Shown piece by piece: positions 34,866-43,355 of a DNA stretch of 64,000 nucleotides; position 1 is the stretch's first letter, and every line of letters begins with the position of its first letter. This DNA is from Mycolicibacterium neoaurum VKM Ac-1815D (GTDB lineage: Bacteria; Actinomycetota; Actinomycetes; Mycobacteriales; Mycobacteriaceae), in contig NC_023036.2 in the NCBI RefSeq assembly GCF_000317305.3, positions 4,278,001 to 4,342,000 on the forward strand, in the 5' to 3' direction. The notes beneath the pieces were generated by a model. The model worked only from the letters and a program-made list of their open reading frames with translations, had not been told where the DNA came from and did no database searches. Made by a program: the position numbers and the translations under genes.

Positions 34866-35992
34866 CCGGGACAGTAGCGCGCCCGGAACAGCTTGACCTC
34901 GTCCTTGATGCCCTTGAGCCGTTTGGCGCCCGCGAAGGACCACTCGATGCCGGCGTCCTCGCCGATCGCATCGTGCACCGCCTCGGTGACCAGCACGGCG
35001 CCGGGCCGGGCCGCGCCGGTGACTCGGCTGGCCAGATTGACCGGGCTGCCGAACCAGTCGCCCGCCCGGTTGACCGCCTTCCCCGAGGCCAAACCCACCC
35101 GCAGTCGGGGGAATTCGTCATCGGCGCCCGCGGCTTCCAGCAGCGCCAGCACCGCCGTCAACAACGCCATCGGTTCGGGACTGACCAGCATCACGGCATC
35201 GCCGATAGACTTGACGAATCGCACCGGCGGCGCGACCACCTCGTGCGTGGTCTGCACCAGCCGGTTGGCCAGGCCTTCGAGTTCCTCGGGCGGCACCGCC
35301 TCGCCCAGCTTGGTGAAGCCCACCAGATCGGCGAACGCGACGGTCACCTCTCGGGCACCAGGTAGTGGCCGTCCCTCGGCACGCTCGCCTGCGGTCACCG
35401 CATCGGACTCCATGGTGCGGCGCAGTTCCAGGCGCAGCATGTCCTCGATCAGCGGGCCGAGCAGCGGGTTGACCTGTCGCAGCAGCGCTTCGGATGCCAC
35501 CGCGACATCCAGCTCGCTGACCCCCGGGGCCATGACAGCAGCCATCGAGGTGAACCGCATCGCCTCGGCCGTCTTGGACAATCCGTCGGCGAGCGCCCTC
35601 ACGACCAGGACGATATTGTCCTCGTCGATACCCATGTCGGCGAATTGCTTTGCATAGCGGGCTATCTCACCGTCGACGCGCAGGTGCGCAGGCTCGTCGA
35701 CATCGTCGACCCGTGGCAGGCCCAGCGCCCGCTGAACCCGCTGCAGCAGCTCCAGATCGATCCCGGTGCTCTCGCAGATCTCGCGGGCGGACACATAATC
35801 GCCGTCATCGCCCAGGATCCGGCGCGACGCCAACAGGACCGGTTCGTCGCAGTCGCGGATCTGTTCGACCGTGACACCCTGGTCCAGCAACCATGGGATC
35901 AGTTCGGCCCGGTCGGCACGGGCCTGACCGGTCAACCCGTCGAGCAGACCGGAGGCCTCGACGTCGAAGTCGATATCGGAGTCGCTACCCAC
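34862..35992 (-). CDS. class III adenylate cyclase with autoinhibitory N-terminal domain (Rv1264-type)
   Basis: 376 residues. Residues 1 to about 195 form the helical regulatory domain known from the pH-responsive M. tuberculosis Rv1264 holoenzyme. Residues about 205-370 are the class III catalytic domain. The catalytic set is complete: metal-binding Asp222 and Asp265, substrate Lys261 and Asp312, and transition-state Asn319 and Arg323. These positions match Rv1264 numbering as I recall it. It makes cAMP as a soluble homodimer and is probably stimulated by acid. The GTG start at 35992 follows TAGGTT by six bases, a leaderless layout. Confidence 0.92.
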   Translation of the reverse strand: MGSDSDIDFDVEASGLLDGLTGQARADRAELIPWLLDQGVTVEQIRDCDEPVLLASRRILGDDGDYVSAREICESTGIDLELLQRVQRALGLPRVDDVDEPAHLRVDGEIARYAKQFADMGIDEDNIVLVVRALADGLSKTAEAMRFTSMAAVMAPGVSELDVAVASEALLRQVNPLLGPLIEDMLRLELRRTMESDAVTAGERAEGRPLPGAREVTVAFADLVGFTKLGEAVPPEELEGLANRLVQTTHEVVAPPVRFVKSIGDAVMLVSPEPMALLTAVLALLEAAGADDEFPRLRVGLASGKAVNRAGDWFGSPVNLASRVTGAARPGAVLVTEAVHDAIGEDAGIEWSFAGAKRLKGIKDEVKLFRARYCPG

Positions 35993-35998
35993 CGGGCC

Positions 35999-36004
35999 AA
36001 CCTA
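35999..36004 (-). promoter_or_regulatory. -10 element of the adenylate cyclase gene
   Basis: Minus-strand TAGGTT (TANNNT) six bases before the GTG at 35992; supports the GTG as first transcribed base. Confidence 0.45.
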
Positions 36005-36030
36005 TACCGGCGGCGGGCAAGATCGGGGCG

Positions 36031-36518
36031 GTGAGCGACGTGCTGCACGGCCTCGCGCCCATCATCGGCGCGCACCCCACCATCCTGGTGTTGGGAATAT
36101 GCCCAGTGCACTGTCCCTTGAGCACCGGCAGTACTACGGCAATCCGCGCAACGCCTTCTGGCGGATCTGCGCCGACATCTACGGTTTCGAGCCGGACGCG
36201 CCCTACCCGCACCGCGCGGCGGCGCTGGCCGGGCACGGCGTCGCGGTGTGGGATGTGCTGAAGTCGTGCCGGCGGATCGGCAGCCTCGACTCGGCCATCG
36301 AGCCGGCCAGCATGGTGGCCAACGATATCGGCGCGCTGCTGACCGACCACCCCGGCATCGGCCTGCTGGTGTTCAACGGCAAGGCCGCCGAACGCAACCA
36401 TCGCAGGTTGGTCGTCGGTGCGCCGGACCTGCCGACCGTGCAACTACCGTCAACCAGCCCGGCGCACACGATGGCCTATGCCGAGAAGTTGCGGCATTGG
36501 CGGGACGCGCTCGGCTGA
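36031..36518 (+). pseudogene. hypoxanthine/uracil-DNA glycosylase (UDG family 6-like), interrupted by a one-base frameshift
   Basis: The family signature is split across two frames. The first frame (GTG at 36031) reads LHGLAPIIGAHPTILVLG, the usual N-terminal strand. The second (from 36093) reads GNMPSALSLEHRQYYGNPRNAFW, the catalytic block, and continues normally to 36518 (for example LVFNGKAAERNH, LPSTSPAH). The joint is a GGG run at 36093-36095; one extra G would restore a continuous protein of about 162 residues. Either the gene is recently inactivated or the assembly lost a base in the homopolymer. The family removes deaminated bases (hypoxanthine, uracil) from DNA. Confidence 0.75.
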
Positions 36519-36552
36519 CCGCGGGACGGACAGACCGGCCGGGGCGGGCGGA

Positions 36553-36558
36553 TACGGT
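36553..36558 (+). promoter_or_regulatory. -10 element of the HIT gene
   Basis: TACGGT (TANNNT) six bases before the ATG at 36565; leaderless layout that fixes this start rather than the upstream open frame. Confidence 0.45.
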
Positions 36559-36564
36559 GTCTGC

Positions 36565-37002
36565 ATGTCCTGCGTGTTCTGCGCCATCGTCGCCGGTGAG
36601 GCGCCCGCCGTCCGCATCCACGAGGATGACGACCTGCTGGCGATCCTCGACATCCGCCCCTTCACCCGCGGCCACACCCTGGTGATCCCCAAGACCCACA
36701 GCGTCGATCTGACCGACACCGCGCCCGACACCGTCGCGGCGATGGCGGCACTGGGCCAGCGCATCGCCCGCGCCGCCAGGCGCTCCGGGCTGCACGCCGA
36801 CGGCAACAACATCGCCATCAACGACGGCAAAGCGGCGTTCCAGACGGTGTTCCACATTCACCTGCATGTCGTGCCGCGCCGCGCCGGCGACAAACTGAGT
36901 TTCGCCAAGGGCATGCTGGTGCGCCGCGACCCCGACCGCGAGGAGTCCGGGCGATTGTTGCGCACCGCACTGGCGGAACTCGACGCGGCCGAGCAGGATT
37001 GA
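36565..37002 (+). CDS. HIT-family nucleotide hydrolase/transferase (Rv1262c-type)
   Basis: 145 residues of the Hint branch of the histidine triad family. The N-terminal CVFCAI has the Cys pair (Cys3, Cys6) often binding zinc. The histidine triad is HIHLHVVP (His97, His99, His101), with His99 as catalytic nucleophile. Substrates are probably AMP-linked conjugates such as adenosine phosphoramidates. The next gene starts four bases after its stop, so the two are co-transcribed. Length equals that of the tuberculosis homologue as recalled (144). Confidence 0.9.
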   Translation: MSCVFCAIVAGEAPAVRIHEDDDLLAILDIRPFTRGHTLVIPKTHSVDLTDTAPDTVAAMAALGQRIARAARRSGLHADGNNIAINDGKAAFQTVFHIHLHVVPRRAGDKLSFAKGMLVRRDPDREESGRLLRTALAELDAAEQD

Positions 37003-37005
37003 CCC

Positions 37006-37455
37006 ATGAGCATGCCGCCATGGGAGCGATACATCGGGCTTCCGCTGCTGTTGTTGCACGACAAGCTGTACAAGGCCACCGACGGCCGGATCGGCCATAC
37101 GATCCCCTTCGGCCCGAAGGCCCTGATCCTGCACACCGTCGGCGCCAAGACGGGACTGGCCCGGGCCAACGCGTTGACCTACGCCCGCGACGGCGAGGAC
37201 TACCTGGTGGTGGCCTCCAAGGGCGGCGAGCCCAAGGCGCCCGGCTGGTATCACAATCTGAAGGCCAACCCGCAGGTCGAGATCAACGTCGGTCCGCGGC
37301 GCATTCCGGTGACGGCCAGGGCCGTGTTTCCCGGCGATCCCGATTTCGACCGGTTGTGGCGGATCGTCAACGACATGCGCGGCAACAAGGACCGCTATAT
37401 CGGCTATCAGAAGCGCACATCGCGGCCCATCCCGGTGATCGTGCTGAGCCCCTAG
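37006..37455 (+). CDS. F420-dependent nitroreductase/oxidoreductase, Ddn family (Rv1261c-type)
   Basis: 149 residues of the split-barrel Ddn/FDOR-A family, which uses the deazaflavin F420H2. Family blocks are LLLLHDKLYKATDGRIGH, ILHTVGAKTGLARANALTY, YLVVASKGGEPKAPGWYHNL and VVFPGD-like text near 107. M. tuberculosis Ddn activates nitroimidazole prodrugs and is thought to reduce menaquinone. This paralogue's natural substrate is unknown. It follows the HIT gene in one operon and overlaps the LLM gene end by four bases (CTAG). Confidence 0.88.
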   Translation: MSMPPWERYIGLPLLLLHDKLYKATDGRIGHTIPFGPKALILHTVGAKTGLARANALTYARDGEDYLVVASKGGEPKAPGWYHNLKANPQVEINVGPRRIPVTARAVFPGDPDFDRLWRIVNDMRGNKDRYIGYQKRTSRPIPVIVLSP

Positions 37456-38504
37456 AGCAGTTCCTTGGCCAGTAGCTCCAGGGTGCGCTCGCGGGCCGGC
37501 GCGGTGCCTGCCGCGGTGCCGGCGAACGCCGATGCGACGGGGTTCACCATCACCTCGTCGACGTCGAATTCCGCTGCCAGCGCCCGCATCTGATCGGCCG
37601 CGCCGGCGGCGTCCCCGACGACGGTTCGCGCCACCGACGAGTCGATGATCAACTGCTCCTGCGCCGATACCGAAGTGGCCTCGGCGTCCTCGACCAGGTC
37701 CAGCGGCCCGAGCGGACGGCCGGTCCGCAATCGGCCCATCATCTGCAGGTTCGGCAGCAGCAACCGGTGCGCCTCCTCGGCGGTGTCGGCCACCGACGCG
37801 TTGACGGTCAGGAAGGTCCGCGGCGCGGAAAGCTCCGGGCTGGGCCGGAATTCGGCACGATAGGTGGCCAGCGCCTCGGCGGTCCCCTGACCGGAGAAGT
37901 GGTTGGCGAACACATAGGGCAGCCCCTTGGCGGCGGCCAGGTGCGCCGAATACATCGACGAACCCAACAGCCACAACGTGCACTCCCCGACCGCGGCCGG
38001 CGTCGCCTTCAGGGTGTAGTCCTGCTGGGCCAGCATCCCCCGCGACAGTCCCACCCGCGCACCACCGGTACTCATCAGCGCCGCAACATGGTCGAGGTAC
38101 TCGGGAAACCGCTCGATGTCCTCGTCGTTGGCGGCACGGGCCCCGCGCAGCGCCATCGACGTCACCGGATCGGATCCCGGGGCTCGGCCGATGCCCAGGT
38201 CGACACGGCCGGGGGCCATCGCCTCCAGCAGGGCGAACTGTTCGGCGACCGCCAGCGGCGCATGGTTGGGCAACATCACCCCACCCGACCCCAGCCGGAT
38301 CCGCTCGGTCTGGTTGGCCAGATAGGCCAGCAGCACCGGCGGGCTGGTCGCCGCCACGGCGGGCATGTTGTGGTGTTCGGCCACCCAGTAACGGGTGAAG
38401 CCCAACCGGTCGGCGGTCTGGGCGACCTGCACGGTCGCCGCCACCGCGTCGGCGGTGCTCTGATCGGTACGGACAGGAACGAGGTCCAGGACAGATAGAC
38501 GCAT
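37452..38504 (-). CDS. LLM class flavin-dependent oxidoreductase
   Basis: 350 residues, a complete luciferase-like TIM barrel beginning MRLSVLDLVPV, with RYWVAEHHNMP, GRVDLGIGRAPG and a typical C-terminal EVMVNPVAS. The cofactor may be FMN or F420; the sequence alone does not decide, and the adjacent Ddn gene makes F420 plausible. The ATG at 38504 lies seven bases after the udgB stop, so udgB and this gene form an operon. The 23-residue extension upstream overlaps udgB and is not used. Confidence 0.82.
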   Translation of the reverse strand: MRLSVLDLVPVRTDQSTADAVAATVQVAQTADRLGFTRYWVAEHHNMPAVAATSPPVLLAYLANQTERIRLGSGGVMLPNHAPLAVAEQFALLEAMAPGRVDLGIGRAPGSDPVTSMALRGARAANDEDIERFPEYLDHVAALMSTGGARVGLSRGMLAQQDYTLKATPAAVGECTLWLLGSSMYSAHLAAAKGLPYVFANHFSGQGTAEALATYRAEFRPSPELSAPRTFLTVNASVADTAEEAHRLLLPNLQMMGRLRTGRPLGPLDLVEDAEATSVSAQEQLIIDSSVARTVVGDAAGAADQMRALAAEFDVDEVMVNPVASAFAGTAAGTAPARERTLELLAKELL

Positions 38505-38511
38505 TAACGGT

Positions 38512-39366
38512 TCAACGTCGCCGCGGCCCCGTTTCTTTCCCCGCGATCCGGGCCGCTGTGGTGAAGACATCATCGAGCATCGCCGGGGTGAGCCGGCCGG
38601 TGAACATGTTCTGTTGGCTGGGGTGATAACAGCCCAGCAGCACCGCGCCGGAGGTCAATCGCACCTGCGCACCGTGGCCGAACACCGGCTTGGGCCCCGC
38701 GGCCAGCTCGTCGGCCACCAGTCCGGCCGCCACCTGCCAGGCGAATCCGCCGAGGGCCACCACCACCCGCACCGATGGTCTGACCCGCTGCCACTCCGCG
38801 GTGAGCCACGGCGCACAGGTGGTCCGCTCCTCCGGGGTCGGCTTGTTGGCCGGTGGCGCGCACCGCACCGGCGCGACGATCCGCACCGCCTCGGTGCTCA
38901 GCCCGTCGGCGGCGTCGACGCTGACCCCGGCGCTGACCAGTCCGGCCCGGAACAGCGCCGCGAAAAGCTGATCACCGGAGCGGTCCCCGGTGAAGACCCG
39001 GCCGGTGCGATTGGCGCCGTGCGCGGCCGGTGCCAATCCGACGATCAGCACCCGCGGCCGGCGCGTACCCCAGCCGGGGATGGGCCTGCCCCAGTACGGC
39101 TGGTCGGCGAACGCGCGGCGCTTCTGCACGGCGACGTCCTCACGCCAGGTCACCAGCCGTGGACATGCCCGACAGACACTCACCTCGGCGTCCAGGACGG
39201 GCAGCGAGCGGGCACCGGCGGCCAGCACCTCGACATCGGCGGCGGCACGCGCCACCGGAGTGGTCCGCTTGGCGGGATCACCCGGCCAGCCAGAGCCCGG
39301 AGGCACCGGCGAACAGAACGGTTGCCCGGTGCGCGGATGCGGCAGTCTCGGCTCTTTTCCAGGCAC
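38512..39366 (-). CDS. udgB: uracil-DNA glycosylase family 5, UdgB
   Basis: 284 residues. Motif 1 GLAPAAHGANRTGR (110-123) and motif 3 HPSQQNMFTGRLT are typical of UdgB, which removes uracil, ethenocytosine and hypoxanthine from double-stranded DNA. Four Cys for the [4Fe-4S] cluster are visible (C65 and C68 in CRAC, then RCAPPANK and TTCAPW). The start is the GTG at 39366 behind AGGA; the very long open frame continuing upstream overlaps the transporter gene and is spurious. It corresponds to Rv1259 and is divergent from the Tap-like gene. Confidence 0.92.
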   Translation of the reverse strand: MPGKEPRLPHPRTGQPFCSPVPPGSGWPGDPAKRTTPVARAAADVEVLAAGARSLPVLDAEVSVCRACPRLVTWREDVAVQKRRAFADQPYWGRPIPGWGTRRPRVLIVGLAPAAHGANRTGRVFTGDRSGDQLFAALFRAGLVSAGVSVDAADGLSTEAVRIVAPVRCAPPANKPTPEERTTCAPWLTAEWQRVRPSVRVVVALGGFAWQVAAGLVADELAAGPKPVFGHGAQVRLTSGAVLLGCYHPSQQNMFTGRLTPAMLDDVFTTAARIAGKETGPRRR

Positions 39367-39441
39367 CGATCCATCCTGCCCCGCGGTCGGTAAATCGGTC
39401 GCGGGGACGCCGATACCGCTGCTAGATTCGCCGCGATAGCC

Positions 39442-40677
39442 ATGCAGACCCCCAGCCGAGGCCCGGCGTACCTCATCTTGTTCGCCGCGCTGATGGCCGG
39501 CGCGGGCAACGGCATCTCCATGGTCGCGTTCCCGTGGCTGGTGTTGCAGCGCAACGGGTCGGCCTGGGAGGCATCGCTGGTCGCGATGGCCGGGACCCTG
39601 CCGCTGCTGGCTTCGACCGTCATCGCGGGCGCGGCGGTGGACTACATCGGCCGCCGGCGGGTCTCGATGATCTCCGATGCGCTGTCGGGGCTTTCGGTGG
39701 CCGCCGTACCGGTGATCGCATTGGTGTTCGGGGTGGACGGGGTCAACGTCGCGGTGCTGGCCTCGCTGGCGGCACTCGGCGCAGCATTCGACCCGGCGGG
39801 CATGACCGCCCGCGAAACCATGCTGCCCGAGGCCGCGACGCGCGCCCGGTGGACCCTCGATCACGCCAACAGCGTGTACGAGGCGGTCTTCAACCTGGCC
39901 TATATCGTCGGTCCGGGCATCGGCGGCATGCTGATCGCCACCGTCGGCGGTATCGAGACGATGTGGGTGACCGCGGCCGCGTTCGGCTGCTCGATCCTGG
40001 CCGTCTCGGTGCTGCGCCTCGACGGCGCCGGACCACCGGACCGCTCCCAGCTGCCCGAACAGGTCTGGGCCGGTGTGGTCGAGGGCTTGCGGTTCGTTTG
40101 GAACCTCAAGGTGCTGCGCACCCTGGCCTTGATCGACCTGGCGGTGACCGGCCTGTACATGCCGATGGAAGCGGTGCTGTTCCCGAAGTACTTCACCGAC
40201 CGCGACGAACCCGCCCAACTGGGCTGGGTGTTGATGGCCCTCTCGGTCGGCGGGCTGGTCGGCGCGCTCAGCTATGCGGTGCTGTCGAAGTACATGAAGC
40301 GGCGCACCACCATGCTGATCGCGGTCATCACCCTGGGCGTGGCGATGACGATCATCGCGTTCCTGCCGCCGCTGCCGTTGATCCTCGGGCTCTCGGCGAT
40401 CGTCGGCTTCGTCTACGGACCGATCCAACCGATCTACAACTACGTCATGCAGACCAACGCGCCGGCACATCTGCGTGGCCGGGTGGTCGGGGTGATGGGT
40501 TCGCTGGCCTACGCCGCCGGGCCGCTGGGACTGTTGCTGGCGGGTCCGTTGGCCGATTCCGCGGGTCTGCACGCCACCTTCCTCGCGCTGGCGGTGCCGA
40601 TGTTGCTGATCGGCCTGGTCGCCATCGGGTTACCCGCGCTGCGCGACCTCGACCGCGATCGCCGCGTCGACCGGTAG
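39442..40677 (+). CDS. tap: MFS efflux transporter, Tap-like (Rv1258c-type)
   Basis: 411 residues, with about twelve membrane spans and the MFS motif AAVDYIGRRRVSM between spans 2 and 3. It resembles mycobacterial Tap, a proton-driven pump for tetracycline, aminoglycosides and spectinomycin, here in the same position beside udgB. Only 75 bases separate it from udgB. A TAGATT -10 lies at 39423-39428, giving a very short leader. In other mycobacteria tap is under WhiB7; I could not find a convincing WhiB7 AT-rich box here. Confidence 0.85.
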   Translation: MQTPSRGPAYLILFAALMAGAGNGISMVAFPWLVLQRNGSAWEASLVAMAGTLPLLASTVIAGAAVDYIGRRRVSMISDALSGLSVAAVPVIALVFGVDGVNVAVLASLAALGAAFDPAGMTARETMLPEAATRARWTLDHANSVYEAVFNLAYIVGPGIGGMLIATVGGIETMWVTAAAFGCSILAVSVLRLDGAGPPDRSQLPEQVWAGVVEGLRFVWNLKVLRTLALIDLAVTGLYMPMEAVLFPKYFTDRDEPAQLGWVLMALSVGGLVGALSYAVLSKYMKRRTTMLIAVITLGVAMTIIAFLPPLPLILGLSAIVGFVYGPIQPIYNYVMQTNAPAHLRGRVVGVMGSLAYAAGPLGLLLAGPLADSAGLHATFLALAVPMLLIGLVAIGLPALRDLDRDRRVDR

Positions 40678-40730
40678 TGCGCCCCGCGCCGGAACCGGAA
40701 CTGCCGCCGTGCCGGACGTGGATCGCCGAC

Positions 40731-40736
40731 TAGGCT
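40731..40736 (+). promoter_or_regulatory. -10 element of the LAL regulator gene
   Basis: TAGGCT six bases before the GTG at 40743; leaderless layout that selects the GTG over the TTG at 40737. Confidence 0.45.
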
Positions 40737-40742
40737 TTGCGA

Positions 40743-43346
40743 GTGCGGTTGAAGTGGCCACTGGTGGGACGAGCGGCGGAGATCCAGACGATCCGCCAGG
40801 CCGTCACGTCCCCGGAGCTGCGCGGCATCGTGGTGTCCGGGCCGGCCGGCGTCGGCAAGAGCCGGCTGACACGCGATGCGCTGCACGGTAGCTCGGCACG
40901 GTGGATCGTCGGCACCACGGCGGCGCGTACCCTGCCGCTGGGCGCCTTTGCCGAATGGGCCCCCGACCCTGATGGTGACCGGCTGCAGTTGGTGCGCGGC
41001 GTCATCGACGCCGTGACGGCCACCCCGACCGGCGAACCGGCGGTCATCGGTGTCGACGACGCCCATCTGCTCGACGAGCTGTCCGCGTTCGTGCTGCATC
41101 AGATAGTGCAGCGCGGAACCGGCCGCGTCGTACTGACCGTGCGCGATGGCGAACCGGTCCCCGACACCGTCCGCGAGATATGGAAGGACCATCCGTTCGA
41201 TCGGCTGGAGCTCCGTCCGCTGCGCCAGCCCGACAGTTCGGCGCTGCTGACGGCGGTGCTCGGCGGGACCGTTGACGAGTCTGCGGCGCAACGTCTTTGG
41301 GATCTGACCCAGGGAAACGCGCTCTATTTGCGCAATATCGTCGAACACGAACTCGCCGAGGGCAGGCTGGTGTCACGCGAGGGCCGCTGGCAGTGGCTGG
41401 GCCGTCCGGTGCTGCCGACCGGCCTGGTCGAGCTCATCGAATCCCGGTTTCGTGATCTCGAGCCCTCGGTCGGTGAGGCCATCGACGCCCTGGCGGTCGC
41501 CGAACCGCTCGAACTCGCGGTCCTGCAACGGGTCACCTCGGTCGACGCGGTCGAAGCAGCCAATGTCCGCGAACTGGTGGTGCTGCAGGACACCGCCGAG
41601 GGGGTACAGGTCCGCATCGCGCATCCGCTCTACGGCGAACTGCGGCGCAGCCGCTGCCCGGCGGCCACCCTGCGCCGACTTCGTGGTCGCATCGCCACGG
41701 AGTTGACGACCCGCAACCAGACCGACGACCTGCGGGCGACGGTCCGGCGCGCCACCCTGCTCATCGACTCGGACCTGGCCCCCGATCCCGACCTGCTGGT
41801 GCGGGCCACCCGCGGTGCCATCAGACTTGCCGACCTCGCGCTGGCCGAGCGGTTGGCGACGGCCGCCCATCAGGCCGGCGCGGGCCCGGAGGCCACCTAC
41901 CTTCGGGCGCACGCGCTGTCCTGGCTGTTCCGTGGGCGAGAAGCCGAGGACATCCTGGCGGCGCTGGACACCACGACGCTGTCCGATACCGAACGCGCCG
42001 GGTTCGCCCACCTGCGCGCCTCCAACCTGCTCTGGGCGCTGCACCGACCCCACGAAGCCAAGGCCCACGCCGACGCGGTCGCCGCCGGCCTCGACCCGGC
42101 AGGCAGGCAGTGGTTGGACGCCTTTCGCACCGTGTACTGGTTTGCCATGGACCGACCCGATGACGCCGAGCGGGTGGCCGAATCGGTCGACCTCGACGCC
42201 CTGCCGGAGGTGCTGCGCGCCGAGACCGCATGGGCCTTGGCCACCATCGCCGCCGACGCCGGCCGGATGACCGCGGCCGGCGAGCTCGTTGCACTGGGCT
42301 ACCGGACCGCGGTGCACGGTGCCTTCGACACACCCCACATCAGGTTCAACCTCGCCGATTCCGAGCTGACCGCCCTGGTGCTGGCCGGCCGGATCCAGGA
42401 TGCCCGGCAGGTGGCTGAGCGGGTCGTCTCCGAGGCCACCGATCTTCCCGGCACCGCGCACTCCCTTGGCCCGGCCATAGCCGCCCGCGCCGCGCTGGCA
42501 GACGGTGACATCATCGGGGCGACAGCGCTTTTCCAGCAGATCGCCGCGGTGATGGCCGGACATGAGAAGGGGTGGGGTTTCCGCTACGACATCGCCCATG
42601 CGACGGCGTTGGCCATGCGGGGCGCGGCCGATGATGCCGAGGCCATCCTCGACCGGCTCGATGCGCTGGACCGCCCCTTCCGCCCGTTGCGCTACGAGCG
42701 TGCGGTGGCCCGTGCCTGGGTGGCGGCAGCGCGCGGCTGGGTCAGCCAGGCCACCGCGACCCTGTCGACGGCCGCGCAGCAGGCCGGCGCCGAGCACAGG
42801 TTCGCCGCGGAGGTGTGGTGCCGACAGTTGGCCACCCAGTTCGGCGACCGCAGCCACGCCGAACGGCTGACCGAGCTCGGCGACCTGGTGGAAGGCCCAC
42901 GGGCCGGACTGGCCGCCCGATTCGCCACCGCACTGCGCGCCGGTGATGCGGCCGAACTGTGCTCGGTGTCAGAGGAATTCGAGAAGATCGGCGACCGCGT
43001 GGCCGCACTCGACGCCGCCGCCCACGCGGCGACGATCTTCCGAAATCAGGGTAAGCGAGGATCGGGCCTGACCTGTTCGACCCGGGCCGACGCCCTGGCC
43101 GCCGAGTGCGGTGTGCGCACCCCGACCAAGGAGTCGGCCAGCGAGGAGATACCGCTGACGGGCCGGGAACGGGAGGTGGTCGCCGTGCTCGCGGCGGTGA
43201 CACCGCTGCCGAGCAACCGCGATATCGCCGACCGGCTGAGCCTGTCGATCCGGACCGTCGAGGGCCACATCTACCGCGCGATGAACAAGACCGGCACCAC
43301 GACCCGCGAAGAGCTGGCCGAACTGCTGCGCCGGCGGCGCCCATAG
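40743..43346 (+). CDS. LuxR-family ATP-binding regulator (LAL/STAND type)
   Basis: 867 residues. The N-terminal AAA_16-like NTPase has Walker A GPAGVGKSR near 32-40 and Walker B VIGVDDAHLL. A long helical TPR-like middle (about 330-780) follows. The C-terminal LuxR/NarL helix-turn-helix runs LTGREREVVAVL ... NRDIADRLSLSIRTVEGHIYRAMNKTG. LAL regulators (MalT-like) oligomerise on effector and ATP binding to activate nearby genes. The FAD oxidase gene starts nine bases after its stop and has its own leaderless -10, so either autoregulation or control of that gene is possible. The effector is unknown. Confidence 0.87.
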   Translation: MRLKWPLVGRAAEIQTIRQAVTSPELRGIVVSGPAGVGKSRLTRDALHGSSARWIVGTTAARTLPLGAFAEWAPDPDGDRLQLVRGVIDAVTATPTGEPAVIGVDDAHLLDELSAFVLHQIVQRGTGRVVLTVRDGEPVPDTVREIWKDHPFDRLELRPLRQPDSSALLTAVLGGTVDESAAQRLWDLTQGNALYLRNIVEHELAEGRLVSREGRWQWLGRPVLPTGLVELIESRFRDLEPSVGEAIDALAVAEPLELAVLQRVTSVDAVEAANVRELVVLQDTAEGVQVRIAHPLYGELRRSRCPAATLRRLRGRIATELTTRNQTDDLRATVRRATLLIDSDLAPDPDLLVRATRGAIRLADLALAERLATAAHQAGAGPEATYLRAHALSWLFRGREAEDILAALDTTTLSDTERAGFAHLRASNLLWALHRPHEAKAHADAVAAGLDPAGRQWLDAFRTVYWFAMDRPDDAERVAESVDLDALPEVLRAETAWALATIAADAGRMTAAGELVALGYRTAVHGAFDTPHIRFNLADSELTALVLAGRIQDARQVAERVVSEATDLPGTAHSLGPAIAARAALADGDIIGATALFQQIAAVMAGHEKGWGFRYDIAHATALAMRGAADDAEAILDRLDALDRPFRPLRYERAVARAWVAAARGWVSQATATLSTAAQQAGAEHRFAAEVWCRQLATQFGDRSHAERLTELGDLVEGPRAGLAARFATALRAGDAAELCSVSEEFEKIGDRVAALDAAAHAATIFRNQGKRGSGLTCSTRADALAAECGVRTPTKESASEEIPLTGREREVVAVLAAVTPLPSNRDIADRLSLSIRTVEGHIYRAMNKTGTTTREELAELLRRRRP

Positions 43347-43349
43347 ACT
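43344..43349 (+). promoter_or_regulatory. -10 element of the FAD-linked oxidase gene
   Basis: TAGACT overlaps the stop of the LAL gene and stands six bases before the GTG at 43356. Confidence 0.4.
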
Positions 43350-43355
43350 CAAGTG

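Noticed and set aside
39367..40572. Upstream extension of udgB to a 686-residue protein
   Set aside because: The extra 400 residues are antisense to the Tap-like transporter and carry no motif; a GTG with a ribosome site at 39366 explains udgB.
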